DNA of 5,230 nt from Chitinophagaceae bacterium (lineage in GTDB: Bacteria > Bacteroidota > Bacteroidia > Chitinophagales > Chitinophagaceae), in assembly GCA_003167015.1 (NCBI GenBank), contig PMUF01000172.1, positions 549-5,778 on the forward strand. The letters run 5' to 3'. Of the stretch, positions 1 through 5,230 are shown one piece after another. The notes under the pieces are model-generated. The model was not told where the DNA came from, ran no database searches, and saw only the letters and a program-made list of their open reading frames with translations. Each line of letters starts with the position of its first letter. Position 1 is the first letter of the stretch. The translations under genes and the position numbers were made by a program.

Positions 1-765
1 CTGGCCCTGGTAAGGTTCGGGTTACGGGCAGCCGACGATCCGCGCATCCGCGATACGATAAAGATCATCGACGATCTGCTGAAGATAGAGACTCCCGGCG
101 GTCCCACCTGGCATCGGTACAACGACGATGGCTATGGAGAACATGCCGATGGCGCGCCATTCGACGGGACAGGCATCGGACGCGGCTGGCCGCTACTCAC
201 CGGGGAACGGGGTCATTACGAACTCATGGCAGGCAGAGAAGAAAAAGCAAAAGAACTAAAAGCAGCGATGCAGTATTTTTCCAACGAAGGCGGCCTGATC
301 TCCGAACAAGTATGGGACCAGCCAGACATACCGGCTCGGGAGCTTTATTTCGGACGGCCTTCCGTGTCGGCCATGCCCCTGGTCTTGGCGCATGCCGAAT
401 ACCTTAAGCTGCAGCGTTCACTGCTTGACGGCCAGGTCTTCGACTTGCCGCCGCAAACGGTTGACCGGTATATTAAACAAAACACCAAATCCATGCTGGC
501 ATTGTGGCGTTTTAATCACAAGATACAAAAGATGGAGTCGGGTAAAATTCTCCGCATTGAGTCGCTGACCGAGGCCGTCATTCATTGGAGCGATGATGAC
601 TGGCAAACGACGAGTGACGCGAAAACCGTCGATACGAAACTTGGAATACATTACGCAGATTTGCCAACCATGGGACTTCCGAAGGGCGGATCGGTACAAT
701 TCACCTTTTACTGGCCGGAAGCAGGCTGCTGGGAAGGTGTAAATTTCATAGTGAAGGTTTCCTGA
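1..765 (+). CDS. GH15 glucoamylase-like glycoside hydrolase, C-terminal part (5' truncated by window edge)
   Basis: The frame is open from base 1 and ends at a TGA (763-765) followed directly by an in-frame TAG. It gives 254 residues with no start in the window. Residues 1-125 look like the end of the GH15 (alpha/alpha)6 catalytic domain: a GPTWHRYNDDGYGE-type stretch (35-47), FDGTGIGRGWPLLTGERGHYE (54-74), then GGLISEQVWDQPD. In that last motif E102 (codon 304-306) matches the general-base glutamate of bacterial glucoamylases, and GRPSVSAMPLVLAHAEY follows. The catalytic acid should lie about 200 residues earlier, outside the window. Residues ~170-254 form a Trp-rich beta-type tail (IHWSDDDWQTT, FTFYWPEAGCWEG) resembling the C-terminal domain of long bacterial GH15 proteins. 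Family activity is release of glucose from alpha-glucans, although some GH15 members are trehalases or glucodextranases, so the substrate is not fixed. Location in the cell is unknown because the N-terminus is missing. It heads a same-strand run with the oxidoreductase and channel genes. The family call is firm. Confidence 0.93.
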   Translation: MALVRFGLRAADDPRIRDTIKIIDDLLKIETPGGPTWHRYNDDGYGEHADGAPFDGTGIGRGWPLLTGERGHYELMAGREEKAKELKAAMQYFSNEGGLISEQVWDQPDIPARELYFGRPSVSAMPLVLAHAEYLKLQRSLLDGQVFDLPPQTVDRYIKQNTKSMLALWRFNHKIQKMESGKILRIESLTEAVIHWSDDDWQTTSDAKTVDTKLGIHYADLPTMGLPKGGSVQFTFYWPEAGCWEGVNFIVKVS

Positions 766-812
766 TAGAACGAGCCATTCGATTTCAGTTCATCAATCAG
801 ACTTAATTTTCC

Positions 813-2351
813 ATGGCAGATACCTACGACATCATCATCATTGGCACGGGCGCAGGGGGCGGTACACTATTACACAAATTGCGAAATTCCGGTAAAAAGA
901 TACTGGTCCTTGAGAGGGGCGGCTTCCTTCCCAGAGAAAAAGAAAATTGGAACAGCAAAGAAGTCTTTCAAAATGAACGCTATCATACAAAAGAAGTCTG
1001 GAAAACCGCCGAAGGAAAAGACCTGCATCCCGGCACCGGCTATTGGGTCGGCGGGAACACAAAAGTATATGGCGCAGCCCTTTTCCGGTTAAGAGAGCGG
1101 GATTTCGAAAAAGTTGAACACGCCGGCGGCATTTCACCCGAATGGCCACTGAAGTACAAAGACTACGAACCTTATTATACTGAAGCTGAAAAACTATATT
1201 GCGTGCATGGAAAAATGGGCATCGATCCCACCGAACCATTCCGCAGCGGAGAGTACCCTTTCCCGCATCTTAGCCATGAGCCACGTATCCAGGAATTGCA
1301 TGACCATCTTGTCCATAGAGGGCATCAGCCCTTTTATATGCCCATTGCCGTCAAACTCAATGAGGCCGACCGGCTGAACAGTGAATGCATCCGCTGCAAT
1401 ACCTGCGATGGATATCCCTGCATGATACACGCCAAAAGCGACGCCGATATCAATTGCGTTCGGCCTTCATTGGCCAACGATAATGTTACACTGCTCACCG
1501 GGGCGAAAGTTGAACGCCTCGTGACCACCGCCAATGGGAAGGAAATCGACTATATAGAAGTGACTTACAACGATGAGCCCGTGCGGTTCAAAGCCTCCAT
1601 CGTGGTCGTAGCGGGCGGAGCGATCAACTCAGCCGCTCTCTTGTTGAAAAGCGCCGATGACAATCACCCTCAGGGATTGGCCAACAGCAGCGGCCAGGTA
1701 GGCCGAAATTTCATGAAGCACCTCAGCGCCGCCATGCTCGGCCTGAGCACCACGCCCAATCCCACAAAATTCCAAAAGACCCTGGCGGTTAACGATTACT
1801 ATTGGGGAGAACCAGGCTTCGCCTTTCCCATGGGTCATATACAATTGCTAGGCAAATCCGATAAAGACCAGATCTCCCCCGATGCCCCCGCGATCACGCC
1901 TGGTTTCGTGCTGAGCGAGATGGCTTCCCATTCCATTGACTGGTGGTTCACCAGTGAGGACCTGCCTGTACCTGATAATAGGGTGCAGATTGCGAATGGA
2001 CAGATTCACCTCGACTATAAGGTTAATAATACCGAAGGATTCGAACGGTTGATCAACAGATGGAAACATGTCCTGGGAGAAATTTACACCGGACATATCT
2101 TTTTGGATCACGGTATTTATCTGAGCAAGGATATTCCGCTTGCAGGCGTTGCACACCAGGTAGGCACCTGCCGTTTCGGGACCGATCCCGCCACCACCGT
2201 ACTCGATATCCATTGCAAAACACACGATATCGAAAATCTCTACGTCGTCGATGGCAGTTTCTTTCCTTCTATCGGCGCTGTAAATCCTTCCCTGACGATC
2301 ATGGCCAATGCGTTAAGGGTCGGCGAACACTTAATGGACCTACTAGGTTAA
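813..2351 (+). CDS. FAD-dependent GMC-family oxidoreductase with four-cysteine cluster
   Basis: This is a complete 512-residue protein. An in-frame TAA at 804-806 rules out a longer start, so ATG 813 is the first possible one; no Shine-Dalgarno site is evident. The N-terminus is a Rossmann FAD site (DIIIIGTGAGGG, G11/G13/G16) with the ribose-binding acid E34 in ILVLERGG. The GMC signature region VGGNTKVYGAALF is at 79-91. The C-terminal GMC domain ends with AHQVGTCRFGTDP (H448) and YVVDGSFFPSIGAVNPSLTIMANALR (N491), matching the usual His/Asn catalytic pair. Residues 192-203 hold C-x2-C-x2-C-x4-C (CIRCNTCDGYPC), which suggests an iron-sulfur cluster. Family members oxidise alcohols or sugars using FAD. 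No signal peptide or membrane helix is seen, so it is probably cytoplasmic unless carried out by a partner. No small subunit or cytochrome partner is encoded in the window. Placement between a glycosidase and a channel suggests a sugar or polyol substrate (inference). Confidence 0.95.
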   Translation: MADTYDIIIIGTGAGGGTLLHKLRNSGKKILVLERGGFLPREKENWNSKEVFQNERYHTKEVWKTAEGKDLHPGTGYWVGGNTKVYGAALFRLRERDFEKVEHAGGISPEWPLKYKDYEPYYTEAEKLYCVHGKMGIDPTEPFRSGEYPFPHLSHEPRIQELHDHLVHRGHQPFYMPIAVKLNEADRLNSECIRCNTCDGYPCMIHAKSDADINCVRPSLANDNVTLLTGAKVERLVTTANGKEIDYIEVTYNDEPVRFKASIVVVAGGAINSAALLLKSADDNHPQGLANSSGQVGRNFMKHLSAAMLGLSTTPNPTKFQKTLAVNDYYWGEPGFAFPMGHIQLLGKSDKDQISPDAPAITPGFVLSEMASHSIDWWFTSEDLPVPDNRVQIANGQIHLDYKVNNTEGFERLINRWKHVLGEIYTGHIFLDHGIYLSKDIPLAGVAHQVGTCRFGTDPATTVLDIHCKTHDIENLYVVDGSFFPSIGAVNPSLTIMANALRVGEHLMDLLG

Positions 2352-2362
2352 ACCCAGCCCTC

Positions 2363-3103
2363 TTGCCTTTATACCGGACCATACATTTTCGCAAATATAT
2401 CGATGAAGCGCTCGGCTTAGGTATATTCATGTTTTCCGCCGGTTTTTTTGATGCCCTTATCAATTACCCCGGCCTGCCTATCTTGCACCATCTGCCCTCC
2501 GCCCTATTGAGACGCTTTTTGGTCGGCCTATCCATGGGACTTACCGCATTCTATATCTTTACCTCTCCCTTTGGACGAAAATCCGGCGCCTATATCAACC
2601 CAGCCATCACCCTCGTCCGATACCGCCTCGGGGACATTGACAAGACAGACGGCATCTTCTACATCTTCTTTCAATTCCTTGGCGGCGCCCTCGGCATGTG
2701 GCTCGTCGTCCTGCTCTTTCCTCATTGGATGAAAAGTCCCGATGTCAACTATATCGTTACCGTTCCCGGTAAATCAGGTACGACCGTCGCATTTCTGCTT
2801 GAATTCCTCCTCTCCTTTCTACTCATCATCATCGTCCTGGCTATGGAAAAAAAAGAAAGGATCGAAAAATTCGCCCCGCTCGTCGTGTCCGCCCTGATCA
2901 CCCTCTTCATCACCTTCGAATCGCCCTACAGCGGCATGAGTATCAACCCGGCCCGTACTTTTGCCTCCGCCATCGTCGCCGGGCAATGGACCGCCTTTTG
3001 GTTGTATTGTGTCGCCCCCGTTGTCGGCATGTGGGCGGGCACTTCCCTGTTCCTGCTTGCAGAGCGTAAAATCAAATATGAGGCAGGCAAAAAGTGCAGG
3101 TAA
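2363..3103 (+). CDS. Aquaporin/MIP-family channel, probable TTG start
   Basis: The protein is 246 residues if it starts at TTG 2363, which lies 11 bases past the oxidoreductase stop. The frame has no ATG between 2060 (deep inside the oxidoreductase gene) and 2429 (inside the first membrane helix). Homology-like sequence begins at RKYIDEALG (10-18), equivalent to the usual MIP start with its conserved helix-1 Glu, so TTG 2363 is the best start; sequence upstream of it is out-of-frame oxidoreductase. Six membrane segments are visible at about 17-35, 52-69, 97-119, 139-161, 170-186 and 210-232. The two pore half-helices carry NPA motifs: GAYINPAITL (N79-A81) and GMSINPARTF (N195-A197), with the conserved selectivity-filter Arg at R198. 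Other predicted filter positions are hydrophobic (M58 or G59, I183, M192), unlike AqpZ. MIP proteins pass water, glycerol or other small neutral solutes through the inner membrane. The role next to the oxidoreductase is inferred only from position. Confidence 0.9.
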   Translation: MPLYRTIHFRKYIDEALGLGIFMFSAGFFDALINYPGLPILHHLPSALLRRFLVGLSMGLTAFYIFTSPFGRKSGAYINPAITLVRYRLGDIDKTDGIFYIFFQFLGGALGMWLVVLLFPHWMKSPDVNYIVTVPGKSGTTVAFLLEFLLSFLLIIIVLAMEKKERIEKFAPLVVSALITLFITFESPYSGMSINPARTFASAIVAGQWTAFWLYCVAPVVGMWAGTSLFLLAERKIKYEAGKKCR

Positions 3104-3119
3104 AGAACGTGGCTATTGC

Positions 3120-4247
3120 TCATGCACCCAGTTTATCCTTCAGGACCACCTCCGTATTTTGTTCTGCCCCATTTCGCAGGAACGTGATCTTCACTTTATC
3201 CCCCGGTTTCTGGGTGGCGATCAGTTCTGCGAGCCGCGCATCTGCATTTACTTCCTCGTCATTGATCTTTATGATCACGTCTCCCTTTTGCAGACCTCCT
3301 TCCCCCGCGGCCCCGCTGGGATCGACGTCCATGACGAGTACACCCGCGACATCATCGTTTATCCCCAGCTCTTTTTTCTTTTCGTCATCCAGGCCTTCGG
3401 GCGCCATGCTGATCCCGAGATAGCCCCGCTGCACTGAGCCGTATTTCATGATATCGCTGATCACTTTTTGCATCAGGTTGGAGGGAATGGCATAGGCGTA
3501 TCCGGCAAAGGAACCTGTTGTAGAGGCAATCGCCGAATTGATCGCAATCAGCTCCCCATTGGTATTTACCAGAGCGCCCCCGCTGCTTCCTGGATTCACT
3601 GCGGCATCGGTCTGAATAAAAGATTCCACTGGCGCGGCAGCCTGGGTATTTATGCCGATGTTCCTGGATTTCGCGCTGACGATACCTTGGGTAACCGTCA
3701 CGTCCAGGTTCAAAGGATACCCGATCGCCAGCACCCACTGTCCCAGTACGACATCGTCTGAATTTCCAATCGCCATGACAGGAAGATCCTGAGCGTCTAT
3801 CTTTATCAATGCCAGGTCCGTATTGGGATCCGCACCCACCAACGTCGCAATGTAATTTTTACGGTTGTTCAGGGTAACCGTGATCGACGTAGCTCCATTC
3901 ACTACATGATTATTGGTGACGATATATCCGTCACTGCTGATGATCACTCCCGAGCCGGATGCCCGTTGATCTTGTTCCTGCGGCTCCTGGCCCTGATCCG
4001 GCATCTCCTGACCGTCCGCCTCCTTGAATTTAGTCGTAGTCTTGATGTGCACGACGGCCGGCACAGCGGCAGAGGCCGCCTTTTCAAAATCTATCGGTTG
4101 CTCAGCCTCTTTGATATAGGAAGTCTTAACAACAGGCGTTTTGCTTTCATCCGTTATACTTGTAAATGGTCCCTGCCCCCGGGCAAATAAACAGCTTCCG
4201 GTGACTGCAAATGCAGCCAGAAGCATTGCCTTGCTCTTCATTTTCAT
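3120..4247 (-). CDS. HtrA/Deg-family periplasmic serine protease with one PDZ domain
   Basis: This is a complete 375-residue protein, ATG at 4247-4245 and TGA at 3122-3120. Residues 1-24 are a Sec-type signal peptide (MKMKSK, then a hydrophobic run, possible cleavage after ARG24), placing it in the periplasm. The trypsin-like domain (~55-265) has the full triad: H114 in VTNNHVV, D144 in DPNTDLALIKI, S222 in NPGSSGGAL. Residues ~276-375 form one PDZ domain starting RGYLGISM, with DVDPSGAAGEGGLQKGDVI and ending VVLKDKLGA. DegS has a similar length and single PDZ, whereas DegP/DegQ carry two. The loop between the first strands (75-95) is short and rich in Glu and Gln. Family role is degradation or regulated cleavage of misfolded envelope proteins. 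It converges on the channel gene with a 16-base gap, so no room remains for a second PDZ. A Cys at 19 is not in a good lipobox. The call is secure; the exact Deg subtype is not. Confidence 0.95.
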   Translation of the reverse strand: MKMKSKAMLLAAFAVTGSCLFARGQGPFTSITDESKTPVVKTSYIKEAEQPIDFEKAASAAVPAVVHIKTTTKFKEADGQEMPDQGQEPQEQDQRASGSGVIISSDGYIVTNNHVVNGATSITVTLNNRKNYIATLVGADPNTDLALIKIDAQDLPVMAIGNSDDVVLGQWVLAIGYPLNLDVTVTQGIVSAKSRNIGINTQAAAPVESFIQTDAAVNPGSSGGALVNTNGELIAINSAIASTTGSFAGYAYAIPSNLMQKVISDIMKYGSVQRGYLGISMAPEGLDDEKKKELGINDDVAGVLVMDVDPSGAAGEGGLQKGDVIIKINDEEVNADARLAELIATQKPGDKVKITFLRNGAEQNTEVVLKDKLGA

Positions 4248-4494
4248 TTTTAGAATTTATTGAGTGGAAAGAATTATCCACATCAATGTTACACTATTAC
4301 CGGGTGTACTGCCTTATCGCCGCTGTTAATTAAAGGGTAAACCAATATCGGACAGGATTTGCTGCGATGAATTGGCGTGATGGGCGTTAAATCTATTACA
4401 ATTGTATATCCGATGGCGGATAATGTCCGAATAATTTCGTAGTTTTTTCGGCGGCAGCATCGAACATAGTCCCCCCTTTCAGGCCGCGAATGCG
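4248..4494. other. Non-coding region between two minus-strand genes
   Basis: This 247-base stretch lies upstream of the HtrA-type gene and downstream of the DUF6799-like gene. It should hold the promoter of the protease and possibly a terminator of the small-gene pair. A minus-strand open frame crosses it (4498-4289), but its product has no recognisable family, no membrane or signal pattern, and is best treated as chance. I find no convincing Bacteroidota promoter (TTG plus TAnnTTTG) and no hairpin followed by a T run on the minus strand. The only structure seen is a group of TCCGA/TCGGA words, listed separately. Confidence 0.6.
4348..4430. repeat. Cluster of TCCGA/TCGGA half-sites, possible operator
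   Basis: Four related words lie within 83 bases upstream of the protease gene: TCGGAC at 4348-4353, TCCGA at 4409-4413, CGGA at 4417-4420 and GTCCGA at 4425-4430. TCGGAC and GTCCGA are exact reverse complements. Neighbouring pairs form small palindromes (TCCG-4-CGGA and CGGA-5-TCCG). This could be a binding site for a regulator or a weak RNA hairpin. The words are short, so chance is a real possibility. Confidence 0.2.
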
Positions 4495-4812
4495 TCAAAG
4501 CCTAAGCACTCCGACAGATGGCATATCCTTTAATCTTCGTATCCGGCCATCGAAGGTCATATATTGTCCTTCACGCAAGTATTTCGTTCGCCCACTAGAA
4601 ACATTTATCTTGCCGTTCGGGTGTATGGTCGTCTCATTAACGAGGGTAATATTCCTGGTGACGAAATTTTTCCGGCCATGACTGACCTCTGTAAGTTTGC
4701 CATGTTTCATCATAATGTAATAGGGCAGAACGCTATCTTTTTGAACGGGCTCCTGCGCAAATAAAGTCAGATTAATTACGGCAAATACCAAAATACCCAA
4801 TAGCTTTTTCAT
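4495..4812 (-). CDS. Small exported protein, DUF6799-like
   Basis: This is a complete 105-residue protein, ATG at 4812-4810 and TGA at 4497-4495. Residues 1-19 are a clear signal peptide (MKK, hydrophobic core, LFA before QEP), so the mature protein is about 86 residues and exported. The mature part (about 31-91) has the pattern I associate with DUF6799: a YIMMKHGKL strand, then LVNETTIHPNGKI, then an L-x2-GQYMTFDGRI ending, i.e. repeated short strands with a Gly turn. That domain is common in small secreted Bacteroidota proteins and has no known function. There are no cysteines or obvious catalytic residues. It starts 21 bases after the stop of the next upstream gene on the same strand, which suggests co-transcription. 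No Shine-Dalgarno site is seen before the ATG, as usual in this phylum. The domain assignment is from memory of the pattern and is moderately sure. Confidence 0.8.
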   Translation of the reverse strand: MKKLLGILVFAVINLTLFAQEPVQKDSVLPYYIMMKHGKLTEVSHGRKNFVTRNITLVNETTIHPNGKINVSSGRTKYLREGQYMTFDGRIRRLKDMPSVGVLRL

Positions 4813-4833
4813 ATAGTGTCTTTAATACTGCTA

Positions 4834-5230
4834 TTAGTTAAACGTCCTCGTTGTCAGCACCTGCTGGCCATGTGGATTCGAGATGGCAGCCACATCCTCG
4901 GCGGTAATAAAAATACGTGTCGGTCTAAAAGGAGTAATAGTTTTCATACTGGCTTTCAAAGTGCTGGATAAAAAGCCGTCTTTACTTTGCATTTCGCCAA
5001 GATTCTTCGTGCCATTTCGTTCCGTATCCATCCATACGATATAGGTCTTCGCAGCTGGTTGCAGGCGCTGCGGGCCGGCCAAAACAAAAATACTGATGCC
5101 AATATTATAGCCCTTATCCTTATCAGTACTCACCTTGACGATCCCTTGTGCAGCGGGCACAACCGTGGATGCTATAAAATGGACTTTTTGCGCCTGGGCG
5201 CTTAATTGCGTTAAAGTCAAGGCAATAAAG
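4834..5230 (-). CDS. Exported protein of unknown function (N-terminus beyond window edge)
   Basis: The frame is open from the right edge to a TAA at 4836-4834, giving 131 visible residues. The visible N-terminus reads FIALTLTQLSAQAQ, the end of a signal peptide with likely cleavage after AQA. The true start therefore probably lies only a few codons outside the window, and the TTG at 5220 is not needed as a start. The mature part begins KVHFIASTVVPAAQGIVKV and continues with a strand-rich domain: LQPAAKTYIVWMDT, then a KNLGEMQSKDGFLSSTL stretch, then FITAEDVAA and HGQQVLTTRTF at the end. The order TYxVWM, a short spacer, an exported hydrophilic core, and FITAED followed by a PxGxxVL-like end recalls the C-terminal beta domain of RskA-type anti-sigma factors. 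There is no anti-sigma or membrane part here, so that likeness is tentative. It is probably the first gene of a pair with the DUF6799-like gene 21 bases downstream. Function unknown. Confidence 0.82.
   Translation of the reverse strand, partial: FIALTLTQLSAQAQKVHFIASTVVPAAQGIVKVSTDKDKGYNIGISIFVLAGPQRLQPAAKTYIVWMDTERNGTKNLGEMQSKDGFLSSTLKASMKTITPFRPTRIFITAEDVAAISNPHGQQVLTTRTFN

Noticed and set aside
838..1239. Antisense open frames over the oxidoreductase and protease genes
   Set aside because: They are shadows of strongly supported genes, with no protein-like motifs of their own.
2060..2362. Open frame running from ATG 2060 through the oxidoreductase 3' end into the channel gene
   Set aside because: The first ~100 residues are an Arg- and Tyr-rich out-of-frame reading of the GMC C-terminal domain with no membrane or MIP similarity; real channel similarity starts near 2390.
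3094..3127. GTGCA/TGCAC inverted repeat between the converging channel and protease genes as a shared terminator
   Set aside because: The stem is only 5 bases with a 24-base loop and there is no T run on either strand.
4188..4247. Lipoprotein signal with Cys19 in the Deg-type protease
   Set aside because: The residues before Cys19 (VTGS) do not form a good lipobox; an ordinary Sec signal peptide fits better.
4273..4278. GATAAT on the minus strand as a -10 box for the protease gene
   Set aside because: No matching -35 element, and Bacteroidota promoters usually follow TAnnTTTG, which is not present here.
4441..4494. GCGGC/GCCGC inverted repeat as a terminator for the DUF6799-like gene
   Set aside because: The loop is about 29 bases and the run after the stem on the minus strand is A, not T.
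4289..4498. 69-residue minus-strand open frame in the gap upstream of the protease
   Set aside because: No recognisable family, signal or membrane pattern, and it overlaps the stop of the DUF6799-like gene; probably chance.

Overview
The window looks like chromosomal DNA of a Bacteroidota bacterium, most likely a Chitinophagaceae-type genome of moderate GC. This is an inference from three things: the genes lack clear Shine-Dalgarno sites, there is a short exported protein with a DUF6799-like pattern, and the HtrA protease and the small secreted proteins have a Bacteroidota character. No RNA gene, CRISPR array, insertion sequence or phage gene is visible.

Left half (1-3103, + strand): three closely spaced genes read in one direction and probably form an operon. 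They are the 3' end of a GH15 glucoamylase-like glycosidase (1-765), a complete FAD-dependent GMC oxidoreductase with a four-cysteine cluster (813-2351), and an aquaporin/MIP-family channel (about 2363-3103, with no ATG at the expected start). Gaps are 47 and 11 bases. The natural reading is a sugar-handling module: a glycosidase releases glucose or a related sugar, a flavoenzyme oxidises a sugar or alcohol, and a channel moves a small neutral solute. The substrate of the oxidoreductase and the solute of the channel cannot be read from sequence.

Right half (3120-5230, - strand): a single-PDZ HtrA/Deg-type periplasmic serine protease (4247 down to 3120) converges on the channel gene with only 16 bases between the stop codons. 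Upstream of it lies a 247-base non-coding stretch with several short TCCGA/TCGGA half-sites. Further upstream are two small exported proteins 21 bases apart, probably co-transcribed: a DUF6799-like protein (4812-4495) and a nearly complete secreted protein of unknown function that runs off the right edge (5230-4834).

The most interesting items are the GH15-GMC-MIP gene set, the C-x2-C-x2-C-x4-C cluster in the oxidoreductase, and the hydrophobic predicted selectivity filter of the channel. All families seen are known. I see no clear sign of a wholly new system.
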